Assembly: GCA_017591395.1 (NCBI GenBank) | Contig: WEDG01002903.1 | Coordinates: forward strand, 86,247-150,246 | DNA length: 64,000 nucleotides | Direction: 5' to 3' | Source: Schistocephalus solidus | Lineage: Eukaryota > Platyhelminthes > Cestoda > Diphyllobothriidea > Diphyllobothriidae | Shown: positions 30,349 to 41,989 of the stretch, piece after piece | How positions within the stretch are numbered: position 1 is the stretch's first letter | How the letters are laid out: each line of letters starts with the position of its first letter | Notes under the pieces: generated by a model | What the model was told of the DNA's origin: nothing | The model's database searches: none | What the model saw: only the letters and a program-made list of their open reading frames with translations | Program-made: the position numbers and the translations under genes

Positions 30349-33300
30349 CTGCAGATAATCGGTTAAAAATTAACTTTAACTCAAAGACCACTGCGAAGCA
30401 AGTAGTGTTTCCAAGGGCACAAAATTTTTAAATGCAGTTTTCCTGCGATCGGAATTGACCACGAAGTTTGAAACTGCTCCATCTTTCTGATATTCCTCCT
30501 AACCAATGAGTTTGGTCGTAATCAGGCAAATTTCTAGGGTCCCAGTGCATCATAGTGGTTTTTCGTGTTTGAAGAAAACATGGCATTAGTGTTTTTTTGC
30601 CTGGAGAGGTTCCAGTAAACAGGTAGATAGGTAGCTGTGCTGTGAAGCTGCATACAAAGGCACATATACCCTAAAGTACACAATGAAACAGATCCAAGAA
30701 CCAGACTGGCTGTTGCCACCAACTGGGTCAGAAGGAAATGTGAGCGAGTTAGGCGAAAACCCTTCCTACATCTGCTAACTAGACCCAATTTCCGCCACAT
30801 CTGCCTCCCCTCAATTTTCCTTTTCCTTCCAAGGAAAAATCTACCTTGTATTTAATTTCATATTTTTAAAATGTTTTCTGCATACCCAAATAGTATATTT
30901 TCTCGCAACATTTTTTTGAGAAATATGTGAGCCTTTGGTATATCCAATGTCGTCATTTATTAACGGTAAATTAATGAAATATGCTTAGTTCAAAAAATTG
31001 TCACAAAAAAGTGAATGCTTGCTTGCTCCTTGGCACTTTTTTGGCCATAGACTTCACTAGCTCTTTGATTATCTCATAAAAACATAATGTGAATTGGTTG
31101 GTGCCTTTGCATATTTACGATGAGCAAGAATGATGATATAACCCTAAGTTATATACTCAATATCCCAGCCAGTTGACTGGGCGCTTATATTTCTTCAGCG
31201 CTTATGGTGTGCATTGGAAAATATGATTCACATCTTCCGTAGAAATGTCCTCCTGAATAGGATTATGGAGGGTTTTATATTCACAGGAGACCTTTAGCCC
31301 TTCTTAGTAGTCTTGGGAAACACAGTTAAATTCTTCTTCAGTGCTTATCGTTTGCGGGTGGTTTACTTTTGTAAAGATGGTTGTGACACCTTGTATGGCC
31401 GCCTTAACAGGATGGGGGATTATAAACCACCCCGCCCGCTCAAGAATAAATATGTCCGTGTCTTAACGCTACTAGCAACCCTAGCAGAAAAATAAACAGT
31501 CTCCTATCCCTACCCTAATCCTAAACCCTACCGTTAACATGATAAAACCTTAACTCTGAACTTTACCCTAACCCTCACCTTAATCCTTTGCGTAATTTCC
31601 CATGAATTCAGTGTTAAATAATATGTATTGTCAGTGGTTCCTTTTCCAATGTCCTCTTTAGGTGGCCATACAAGGCATCCTTACCCTAAAAACGGGTAAA
31701 ATTGGAGTCACCTGGATAACACCACTCTCTTCAGTTTACGATTTCAATGTTACTTACTACGAATTAGTTAGATTCGTTATTGAAAGAGAACATCTCTTAC
31801 CGTTGCAGGCGCCAAGATAGGCTATTCGGATTTCCATTCCGAGACGTATACTCGCCTGCCTGAGTTCACATTGGTTCTTATAGGTGTGGTTGTTTGTGGC
31901 ACATATCGGTCCCCCGAACTGGTCGTTCGTGCATTCCGAGAGGTCTTCTGTAATGCTATCGAATTCGAAGTCGGAAAGGCCAAATTTATTCTGCGTTGGC
32001 CCCAGCCAATTGGGTTCCTCACAGCTTGCCTGTCCACTGAACTGGCGAATGAGGCAGACTTGCGATCTCGGACATACTTTCTAAAACATTTCCACAATTC
32101 AAATTCAATAGTATATTGGGCAATGGTCCATTTTTTGTGCAGTGAGCTCTAGAATTAATGCAAGCATACAATCGGAGCTTAAGGTGGATTTTCAACACAT
32201 AAACATGACATGACCTTTAAGTGTTACAATTGAGCTAATTGTGGTGGGAATTAAGGAAACTTAAAAGTTCACGCCGACCAAAAAGCCTGGAACAATATAT
32301 AAACTTTTTATCAAATTGTATTTCTCAAAGCAAATAATTCACACCGAGGAGATTGGCATTCAATGCCTGAGCTATGTTTTATAGCTGTAAAATATTTAGT
32401 TTTATATAGTTTCGCATCGAAAACATTTCAATTCACAAAAATAATCAACTGAAACCTGGTTATTATTTCAAGGTTAACATTCAAAGTTTGGTAGATTTCA
32501 TTTAATGTATTTTTGTAATGCGATGGAGTGAAATACCATTAAGACGGTGCATCAGTAATTATTACATTGATGCTCTTAAAAGACCTGCGTTTTGAACTTT
32601 AATTATATTCATGCGATTGTTCGGCTGAAAAAGGGATTTGCCGGTTGAGAAGTAGGTGAAATATATTTTAAAGTACATTTAACTTTTTGAAGGGTTAACT
32701 GCCAGTTGAAAGATTGTTTTAAACTTCAAATTCCGTCACCTACACCCAAGGAATCTGAGGAGGTCAAGGACGCTAAAAAATGGCCAAAAAATGTTTTTGA
32801 CCCTAGAAAATGAATCATCGTATTTATGTGTGCAAGGATAAGTAGTTGATATACTGCGAAGTACTCAATAAAGGTCTCACCGAGTGCACACCGAGTTGGA
32901 CGTCCGTCATTCCATCGGAAGCGAATCTGTTCTGAGGAGATTTTGGGTGACAGACGCTTTCGACCGGTGGGCATACGGCCTCCTCAAGCAGTTGGTTTTG
33001 ATTTCTGCAACGTTCGCGAATAAAATCACAGCGAGTTCTGAATCTCCTGTAGTCGGTTGTGCACACCGGCCCATCCAGGTATTCCAGAGCCGTGCATTCT
33101 GTGGAACATTCGCAGATTGCACGACGTCTTTGAATAGCGCATCTGTATCCAGTATCACATGGAATGTTTTTACAGGTTTCAAAGGTTCCTTTCGACATTA
33201 CGGAATAAGAAAGAGAAAACAACAGCTGTTGAGTCAAAAGGACCTTCTCTGCCACAAGCCGTACACTCACAGACGTTGTGAGTTATTCTCAGATTCAGAA

Positions 33301-33963
33301 AATGGCTGTTTGTATTCAGAGAAATAGACAAGCGATCAAACAGATTGCGCCTAAGATACTTGTATTACAGCGTTTTAACGAAGAAAAGATGATGCTACTC
33401 TTTCTATATTTGTTGAGTAATATTTTATTTATGGCAAAACTGAAGGAAACAACAAAAACGTGTTTATAAACAACACACCTTTTAAAGGCATGACTTCTTA
33501 GCAATAGGGTGTATAATGCAACGCTTTCAGGAAAGCGATGTAACACCAGGATGAAGAGCGGATCTCAAAATAATTCCACAGTATTGCAAAGCAGCAGAAT
33601 TGCAAAATTTTTCATGCGCTAATGAACAGATAGTTAACACCCGACAAGTGAAAATGAATGAGTAGTTCTCATGGAAGTGTATAAATTTCGGTAATGGGTG
33701 TCAAAACATCCAAATTGAATTAAAATATACATCAAGGCTTAACAGGTGGCCATAGTGGGGTAACTTACCGTCAGAGCAGGCATATTCACATCCCGTAACG
33801 CCCTCTCTGCCAAGAAGCATATCACGCACATATTGCGTCTCTGAAATCGACCCCGGCACGAAGAATCCCCTGAGATCACAGCACTCCTCACGAGTGATAT
33901 CATTTTTGCCAAGCATTTTGTGACATAAGCCATTTGAGAGCCGTAATCTGAAACAGCTGCCAC
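30001..33963 (-). CDS. Follistatin, multi-exon gene (exons 2-5)
   Basis: Spliced minus-strand gene. Exons are 33963-33769, 33188-32881, 32080-31801 and 30348-30001, 377 codons in all without exon 1. Every junction has AG/GT and matching phase (1, 0, 1). Domain order is follistatin N-terminal domain, then FSD1, FSD2 and FSD3 (each EGF-like hairpin plus Kazal), exactly the animal follistatin plan (human precursor 344 residues). Known function of the family: secreted glycoprotein that binds and neutralises activins and some BMPs; FSD1 of the human protein has a basic heparin-binding run, and FSD1 here has a comparable IQRRRA. The agrin/SPARC alternative is less likely because the N-terminal domain is specific to follistatin and follistatin-like proteins. 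Exon 1 (signal peptide) is unsettled, and the 3' end may be read-through to a TAA at 29960-29962 or a further exon. Confidence 0.88.
30349..31800 (-). other. Follistatin intron 4 (1452 bp)
   Basis: Flanked by GTAAGA and CAG. It holds a telomere-like tract at 31500-31590 and no ORF with a recognisable domain. Confidence 0.75.
31500..31592 (-). repeat. Telomere-like tract inside the follistatin intron
   Basis: TATCCCTACCCTAATCC, AACCCTACCG and ACCCTAACCCTCACCTTAAT units, complementary to TTAGGG variants and related to 17720 and 18385. Confidence 0.65.
31801..32080 (-). CDS. Follistatin exon 4: FSD2, two cysteines missing
   Basis: Acceptor TGTTTTAG (AG 32082-32081), donor AACG|GTAAGA (GT 31800-31799). 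Reads KVCPRSQVCLIRQF, then GPICATNNHTYKNQCELRQA and IAYLGAC, a clear Kazal motif. Relative to human FSD2 the fifth and ninth cysteines are absent (Kazal C1 and C5). A 25-residue acidic insertion separates the EGF-like half from the Kazal half. This frame is hidden because stops in neighbouring frames and an upstream TAG cut the ORF at the acceptor. Confidence 0.85.
32881..33188 (-). CDS. Follistatin exon 3: FSD1
   Basis: Begins after a long pyrimidine tract with acceptor CGAAAG (AG 33190-33189) and ends at the strong donor TCG|GTGAGA (GT 32880-32879). All ten follistatin-domain cysteines are present, from FETCKNIPCDTGYRC to the Kazal CRNQNQLLEEAVC. A linker follows into the first Cys of FSD2 (PPVESVC). 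The basic IQRRRA segment lies where human FSD1 binds heparan sulfate. Confidence 0.85.
33769..33963 (-). CDS. Follistatin exon 2: N-terminal domain
   Basis: Acceptor TTCCATTCTAG (AG 33965-33964) and donor ACG|GTAAGT (GT 33768-33767). Encodes the hydrophobic-patch N-terminal domain: GGSCFRLRLSNGLCHKML, ITREECC, GREGVTGCEYAC. Six cysteines sit in the same pattern as human follistatin (C..C..CC..C..C), the NG-x-C and EECC motifs are conserved, and in the human protein this domain contacts the ligand. Confidence 0.88.
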
Positions 33964-34052
33964 CTAGAATGGAAGATAAACAAGTCTCTAGATCAACATA
34001 ACGGAGATAAAAAAATGCACATGCACACACAAGCCTGTCGATGTTTGCATAC

Positions 34053-34115
34053 CTTCACACATTTCTGTCATATTTGCTAAAACCAGTAAAAATTGGCGCC
34101 AATCCAAACAGGAGA
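34053..34115 (-). CDS. Candidate follistatin exon 1 or 1b (uncertain)
   Basis: Ends at the donor GAAG|GTATGC (GT at 34052-34051) in phase 1, which matches exon 2. The intron would be 89 bp. The frame reads SCLDWRQFLLVLANMTEMCE, with a short hydrophobic run but no suitable initiator ATG, and a stop just upstream (TAA at 34119-34117). A small upstream exon with an ATG near 34240 could be joined in frame by a weak intron. The true first exon may also lie elsewhere. Confidence 0.3.
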
Positions 34116-34389
34116 CTTAATTGGTTTTCAGGACGGTTCCTGGCTTTTGTCTGGCGCATTTTCCGGGAGTAACTGTAATTAAGTCTACCAGTCGCATCGG
34201 TGATATCATCAGTCGTCTGTGCCTGGGAGACGGCAGTCATAAAGTGAATATTTTTCAGCGATTTTCGGGACATTTTGAACTCAAGTCCCTATGCGTGATT
34301 TTACAGTCGACGTGCGGCCTCGGGCCTCCACTATGGGCTTTTATACCGTGTCTGAACCTCAATTTCAGACAACCATAGTGGCTTTAACA

Positions 34390-37300
34390 CCTGCACCAAT
34401 CAAATCGAGCACACCTCCCTAGGGCTGATGGAGGACTGTTATAGGTTGATTGTGTGTTGCTTTTAAGCCCAACAGTTACGAAAAGGAAGTAATAAGCCGA
34501 TACTCCAGCTATAATGTTTTATTTAACAAGTGCATACCAACGGATTATCGCGATTTTTTAACAAAGAAATATTCTTAAATATTTATCAATTTTTTTAAAT
34601 AAAGTAGCTCATCAAGAAAATAAATATAATTGGCCAAAGTCGCAATCGCATTTAATAGTCTTCTCAGTTCAGTCTGTATATATAACATCAATGATAAAGT
34701 AAATTGGCAGAGGGCTTTATAAGCATGCATTTCATGAAGTATTTTCCAAACTAGGTCAGAGAATTCTTTTCACGCTTATAAAGAAAATTTTAAAAGGATG
34801 TATGTTTCACTGAATCGCGAGAACTAGTTCGTGTTCAGGTTACAGTGTGCGTAGTGAATAGTATGAAAAAGTAGAACAAATGTGACAGGAGACAATGTGG
34901 ACACAAGATATTGTGTTATCGAATGAAAACATATATTTCCTATATGGTTTATTCTTTTGGTTATTAGTTTGTACTAAATCTGTCGGTTTAAAATGTCAAA
35001 GAAAGACGCGACATAGTTATAGCTGGGTTATTCGTAAGTTTAACCTACATAATCGGCTGCACAGTTGTAAATTGACTTGAATTGGGACATAAATGGTAGT
35101 TTTCCTTATATTCTTTGGCAATGCGTGGATTAAAACTGGTTGTAAAATTTATACATATTTGTCATTTGCACCTAACCTGAACGTCCACTGTTATTAAATA
35201 TCTTTAAAATATATAATAATCGAAAAAAATCAAACTGCCAAATTTTACTTTTTTATCATTTTAATTGAGGTTAACTAGTGCCCACAATCATTGATTAAAA
35301 ATCGGTCGTTACAAGACGCGTTGCAGACGGCCCATCACTTGAACTTAAACCAACTTTTTAAAATAGATTTTGCTGTCGTAAACACAAGTGTAATTCCTGA
35401 CCAAAACTACCGACTGAACGGTGCGACACCTTAATAATCAGTTGGTGAGGTTTTGATTTACAATTTGGAGGTATGGTGAGTTGCCAAGATGCTATTTGTG
35501 GGAAGATAATTATAAAGTTCCACGGCAAAGAAACCGTAATGCCAATTGTGAAAAACTGTTACCATTTCAAGATTTTACCTTTGTAAGCCGCGCTTAAATT
35601 TGGAACCAGATTTTCTCGATATAATTATTAATGCAGTTGACCATCTTATGCCCAAAACCTAGATCCTTGTATCGCAGATGACCACAAGCTATACTGCTAC
35701 GCTCTTAATGAATGACATTCGCAGTGAATCGATTTTTCAAACCTCCCCTTCACCTATGATTTCTGTTTACAGTTATATAAGTACAAATGTCGATCAATAT
35801 ATCTTTAATATTGCACAAACCCACAGGCGGAGCATTCCATCCAGAGCGTTTTCTTTTTTGAACAACTGGAGCAATTCGCTAACATACCATTTGGTCCATT
35901 ACTCAATCGCTTTTGAAGGCAAATGTTTTTGAAAACACAAACGCAGCAGGCCAACTAGAGTACAACTCAGTTTCTTCATAGTAATGCCATATTGTAGTTA
36001 GGAAAGCGAGCAGATAGGTGTTAGCTATTGCAGTCTAACGATGAAAATCGATGGCATTTAATTTGGAGTTGACAGAAACATCATATCTGCCTTTTAATTT
36101 CCTTGCAAATCAATGGACAAACTTGAAGTGTATCAGAGGAAACAAAGTTTTTTTAGGATCGGTCTTAAATTAATATTGGATGTATAAACTTAAAACCATA
36201 AACAATTGTAAAACACTTCGAAATACTTACCAATTGCCGACTGGCAGTCAGCAATATAAAAATAAAAATGCTTTGTCATAGCAAAAGCATAAATAAGTGT
36301 GTTTCGCCAACTTTGCGGTGCCAAATTTTGAAGCTATGAGGACGTTTGCTCATCAGTGGATGTACTAGTGTTTTGTTTAATTTTTCTGCTGTTCGAATGA
36401 TGCATCATTCAATTTTTCATATTATTTACTGCCCTTTTGGCAACTCGTGGATTTTACGCTTTTATAATTGGCAGTAGATACTGGATTCGAGCTTCAATAC
36501 TTTTATCGAATAAAAGTATTTTAGCTTTGATTGTAATTGTTAAACTCAACTTCATGTGTTAATTTTCAGCGAAGTCAAAACTATACCATTGAAACCAGAG
36601 TTCATTTACCCAAAATCCAAGGGTGACGCTGGGATACCTGCTGCTTAGAGGAGACCCTTGCAGCTGCACCTTGCAATGACCCAAATTATGTGAAACAGAA
36701 TAGTCTGCAATATGTGATCTCTCGAGAAGTTGAGTCGTACACAAGGCGTAGTATATTACTGAGAACATTTTGGCAGCTTGTGGATAAAACGTGTTTATTC
36801 TGTAATGGCCGACATATTACGTTCAGATTTTGCTAATAACTTACGGATAAAACCTAAAAAAGGTTTTTTAGAATTAAATAAAGCAAAATGAAAACTGGAG
36901 ATCATATTCCAGAAATCACGGGGAACGCTGAGGGACACACTGAAGAACACAACTCATTTGCAGCTCTCTCATACTACGATACAGGCTAGGTGAAAAAGCG
37001 GTGTCTACGTTTAAAGCTAGGAGATATGTCGTTTGTGTTTTAAATCATTAAATTAGGACAGTTGATATACGCGAATCAGTTCTCCGACGTCCGGTCAGCG
37101 TTCTAGGGAAAAGTTTCACCTAAAATGGGCAAACTAACATCCTTACATAACGTCAGCTGCAAAAACGTGTTTCAGACAGTTTTTTCATTAGCTAGAGAAC
37201 CAGAATTTGGTGAAGGATCTAATTATCCTTTTCCAGACAACAAGCTTTCAACAAAGCCCTAAAAAATGAGGTAATCAACCTCGTTTCTTCCCCATTCACT

Positions 37301-39200
37301 TAGTCCTCTGTGTTATATTTAGGCACAAGTTATTACGTCTGCCAGAATTACGATTTTATGCCGGCGAGATGCGTACGGTGGATTAACTTATCTGATTACC
37401 AAAAATTGCCTTTTTAATAAGAAACAGAATGGACCACTTTTAATCTGTAGCCCAAAATAGCTACGTGGGATCTGATTCGGATATCAGATTATATTCTACT
37501 TAGCCAAAGTAAGGAATAGCTGAACAACTCGCCTTTGAATCTGGACAGTTATGTACCCTTTTTTAAGCCTAAATGCTTTTTTGAATTAGGGAAGTCTCAT
37601 AATATTTCCATTAAATAATGATTATAGAAAAGCTTTAATATTGGCATATCTATGTTTCCCAAAACTCCTTCAGACATCTTCCAAATACTAGCTTGGGGGA
37701 ATTTTCTAGTACGTTTCCAGTAAGTATTTTACAATTTTAACGTTTGAAACAGTTGTATGCATTTCAACTCAAATATATTCAGAACTCTTTAATTTGGTAA
37801 ATCACTAAATCTTTGGAGCATACTATTTTTAAAGGCCAAAGGAAGTATAGAAATAATACTTTCCGAAAGTTAGTTTTTATTAGATTTATTCTGAAAGTTT
37901 TAATTTGCAACAGAATAAGAATAAAAACCTTATGTAATCGCAATAACGAAGAAAGTTTAGTATGCATCATGTTTCCTTCATGAAGCAGAATTTTCTAAGA
38001 AAAAGTGATATTAAAAGGTGATTACTTTAAAATAAACTTGAAGAAAGTCGTTTCTGTACTTTTTCTGACATTATTTGCCTGGTGTTTGTAACCATATGCA
38101 TCCTGTCTTGCAGAAGTATTTGGTTTCATCATCTAAAATGCGATACATATTTAAAAAACTCATTAAGGCGCACTTTATTCTCATTCATGATCACCGGCTT
38201 ATATGAAACAACTTGCGCCCCTAAAAGCTAGCTCCAAAAACCTCAACATTTTTTTCTTTTGGAACCAAACATATTTGAGTAGTATTCTTATTTACCAAAA
38301 ATAACTGTACAGTTAAGCATTACTTTGTCTGTTAATTGAAGATACTGATGTTTCACATCCATCTAAATTTCAAGTAGTTGGATGCACATGCGGACCTCAA
38401 ACCACTCTTGATGCCCCAGCAAATTAGTTCATTATTGGTTTAGTTCCTTCTTTAAAAAAGGCCGGTTAATTGTCCAGGATGGTCAACGCACTGACTCTTA
38501 TTCTATTTTATTACAATGCTTGGCCACACACTATAGACATCCCACTGGTAAAACTACAGGAGCTGTAGTTAGAAGTTCTTCCTCGTCTAACATATTCACC
38601 AGATCTTACCCCACTGTATACTTTTCCCTTGGAATTTAATTTTTTTCATAGAATAACAATATAACTTCAAACGTGCTGACAAACAGGCCTTCAAATATTT
38701 AGGTGACTCCTTATCACCAGGCGTCAACCCCACTGGAGTAAACTATCTTCCACTGAAATGGCAAAAAGTTATTCAAAATTATGTTTCTCAACTTTGAAAA
38801 AAGCTATTCCCTGTATTTATAAATGATAAATAAACTTCGATGTTTTTCTGCCAAAGTCCTAATTGATTATCATGTTTAGGCCTGCCCGTGTATCAGCAGA
38901 AGACGCGATATGAAATTCATCTTTAATTGAAAAAATAGCCTTACATGCAATCAGAACACGGTTCCGCTTAAATTAACCATGGAAGTTTTCAAATTCTCCT
39001 TATCAAAAAAACTGGAAACCTCCAACTACTGAAGGCCAATCTTGCCAGCTACAGCACTTGTGTTTTGAAGACTAAAGGCATGATTATTTTGTTGGCAATA
39101 TGAAAAGGTAAAATGTTAATCGAAGTAAAGAATAGAGTTCCAGGATGTTGTCGCGAAGAGGGAGACATCGTGAGCCTGATGTTGTGGAACCCAACATCAG
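34390..39200. other. AT-rich, gene-free
   Basis: No supported gene. Weakly related blocks around 36585-36690 and 36890-37000 (GTTCAT.TACC / GATCAT.TTCC, GGGTGACGCTGG / GGGAACGCTGAGG) also resemble 22025-22085, which suggests another old repeat family. Confidence 0.4.
36496..36520. repeat. Perfect 11-bp hairpin, 3-base loop
   Basis: AATACTTTTAT, CGA, ATAAAAGTATT. The stem is perfect but AT-only apart from one C-G pair, so it may be chance in AT-rich DNA. Confidence 0.8.
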
Positions 39201-39377
39201 GGACAGTCACAGAGAAGGGTAATTGGGCAGCAAAGGGTTGCGCAGTGTTTTAGGGTGTAACTGCCAGGCAACCACTTGCCTATTATATTTGGCAGTACTC
39301 ATGTTCCTGTAAGCGGGTCGTGGTTTATGCGATGCTTGCTTCTTGGTTCGTTCCTGAGTTGTTGGTTTGCAGTGATA

Positions 39378-39480
39378 TCATCACCGCTGTCAATTCATGG
39401 TTCGACGATTACTGGGCCATTTCACTCAACAAGAAAAATGGCCCAGTAATATCCACATCAGGAATTGACAACAATGATGA
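39378..39480. repeat. Inverted repeat, 45-base arms, 13-base loop
   Basis: Arms 39378-39422 and 39436-39480. The inner 15 bases (ATTACTGGGCCATTT) pair perfectly, and 35 of 45 positions pair overall. The 83-codon ORF across it is probably incidental. It could be a miniature inverted-repeat element core or an RNA hairpin. Confidence 0.8.
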
Positions 39481-39599
39481 AACCACCATAAACATCAGAC
39501 TAATGGAGGTTTTGTTCCATGGGTCATGTCTCCGCCATTGCGAAAAAAACCAATCGTTGGTGTTTTTGTAATGAACACCTCGATTGCCTTGCATAGCAA

Positions 39600-40835
39600 A
39601 GTGCCGGTGATATAAAATATTCGTTTTTGATTATTCAGACTGATTGGGTAATTTTCAAGGTTTTGACTTTAATAGGTGTACTTTAAAAGAAATAAACATG
39701 TGCTCAAGTAAATTCGTTAATGCTACCGACTAATCCCGTAGTTCAAACATCAGTTGGCAATTTCAATTTATTGTTTTGCTGAAATCGCAAAATAGGTGTC
39801 CCCCAGCTGGCTTGAGACAATACTTCCTGAACATGGCGTGTCACTTGTACATTTAGTAGTGCTTCATTCGTTCAGTGGTTCACTGCTAAAACGAAATACC
39901 TCCTTTTTGTCATTTCCCATCTGTTTGATAAAGTTTCTACTCAGGACCCTGTTTTGTCTGGTGTTCGTTCAGTCCACAGCAAATGTTTGGCACAGGACAG
40001 AGTGGCAGTCTAGACAAAAGTTTACTGACATGGAATTTTGCTGCTTCATGACTGACAAAGTCTCGTGAATCTGTTCAAAGGGCACGGGCGTGTTTGTTTG
40101 TACTGCGTGGTTCACAGCTGATTGTGTTTAGTCAAGTCCTGGAACAGTCAAGCATCCAACACACTTTCCGCTCAACCATTAGCTCGCAAACACACACAGA
40201 CACACACAAGAAAGATAACTCATGCTGCAAAAAATTTTCGTTCTCTATGCCAACCGCCATGGTCTCTTTCAAGTACGTTGAAAGTGTGAGAAACCAAAGG
40301 ACTTCCGTTTCGTGACCCTGAAAGACAGTGTCAGGTTTTTTATACGGAGATTGGCGCGATTAACACAACTGGTTTAGTTAGGTCAGTTATATTTGCTCCT
40401 GCTATTTATTTATAACAGAGTATTAGTATCAGGTGATTAAGTTCAGTTAATTAACTGGGTTAACTTACTTAACAAGTCTATTTACTGTACTAAAGCCAGG
40501 ACATTTGATACGTTAGAGTTGGCTTTATAGGAAAATAGACCAGGTTGTGAAAACTCTGGTCCCCGATCTAGGCCTTTTTTTACAGACGGTAAGGTTGTCA
40601 ATTTGCCCTTGCCACTACGATATCAAATCTACCGAAATTTGCTCAACTTCCTTTTAACTACACAAAAACTCATTTAAATATTGATGATCCGTTTGAAAGC
40701 CTTTGCGCAATAAGGACGCTTAAGTTTAATACGCTATGTTTTAAGAAACAGAACTAAGCAAAACGCAACCTAAAAGAGTAACCATCAGAAATAGAACGAC
40801 AAACAATTATTTAAGGCATTTAAAGTAGAGTCCAT
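39600..40835. other. No gene seen
   Basis: Short ORFs only; a brief CA run near 40190-40207. Confidence 0.4.
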
Positions 40836-40837
40836 AT

Positions 40838-41836
40838 CTCATAAAAGATCAACCGAAATTCTGAAATATATTTTCGATTCGAACAAATTATTTAAAAGGA
40901 GTTATCATATCGATTATTGTGCAACCTTATCCCAAAAAGTTCAGTCACAGTAGGATGCCGGCGTTTGAAAGAGCTTCTCTCTGACAGACTGAAAAAAATT
41001 AAAACCATGTGAGTTTATAGTATTTAGTGCAATAAGCAATTTTCTCATGGATTTTCAGTGCACTAAATAAATTGGATATACTTTATAGAAATAATTTAAA
41101 CATATAATCTTTCTTTTTACTTTGTAATAGCAACATTCACCTGCTTTAAATTTATACTTGAAGGACGGGTATCGTCTGGTTTTTAAAAGTATCTAATAAT
41201 GCAGATTTGAGAACCTTGAAATATGTGTCCATCATATGTACTATCCTTGAATTTAGTAATCTATCCTACAATGTGTACAGCATGATCCAATTCCCTCACA
41301 ACCTTTTATGAGATCCGTATAATCTCTTTTACATTAGAGCAGAAATTTGTACTTTTTCCTTCCACAGAATGTAAACAGTATTTAGTTTAGAACCCTGGAA
41401 TTCAAGTTTAAAGGCCAGTAGGGTTCACAATTATTCAGCAATTTATAAACTGTTTAAAAACTGGAGTATATCCTTTTCCTGTCAAGTTTGCGATTTAGAG
41501 AGAACATAATTTACCAACACACGAGTAAAAGAGAGCATATTTGAATGCGTATTTTACATAAAGTATATTTGAATTATTAAGAGCATTGTAAATAAATGAG
41601 AAAATTACATATTACTTAAGTAGCCATTTTAAGAGTATTATTTTGTGGACGGGCAGGAAGAAGCTCTTCCGAAATCCAGCAACCTGCTATGGCTGAAATA
41701 TCATGGGATAAATTTGCAGGATAATCAATATGGTAACCCCACTTAAGGAATTCATTCGAATCAAAAACACCTTTTAGAAAATCGATAAGCAGTTCATGAG
41801 ATAGGGTATCTACTGTTATTAATGTTCTTTTCGTAT
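40838..41836. mobile_element. Foldback element FB1
   Basis: The plus arm (about 40838-41300) and minus arm (about 41390-41836) are inverted copies meeting at an AT-rich centre near 41340. Shared blocks are CCGAAATTCTGAAATAT, CATATCGATTATTGTGCAAC, CACAGTAGGATGCCGGCGTT and ATACTTGAAGGACGGGTATC. The minus arm shows the complements (ATATTGATTATCCTGCAAAT, CATAGCAGGTTGCTGG). The ORF at 41616-41975 lies in the minus arm and is not supported. Confidence 0.65.
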
Positions 41837-41989
41837 GTACATCGATAAACAGCAGAAAGTTCCATTTTGTGAAACAAGTGGAAATGACGAAAATAAGTGC
41901 ATAAAGATATTTCCAAAGATATTTTTCAAAGGCAACAAAACCTGAACCTGATAAGAAGCAAAGTAGGAAGCGCATTTCTCCTACAAACG

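Noticed and set aside
30534..30800. 88-codon minus-strand ORF
   Set aside because: It lies in the follistatin intron and has no domain.
31871..32152. 93-codon plus-strand ORF and a minus ORF at 31822-32097
   Set aside because: Both lie over follistatin exon 4 in wrong frames; only the third minus frame gives a Kazal motif and joins in phase.
32884..33327. 147-codon plus-strand ORF
   Set aside because: It is the antisense shadow of follistatin exon 3, whose minus frame has the ten-cysteine pattern and splice borders.
41616..41975. 119-codon minus-strand ORF
   Set aside because: It lies in the minus arm of FB1 and is not preserved in the other copies.
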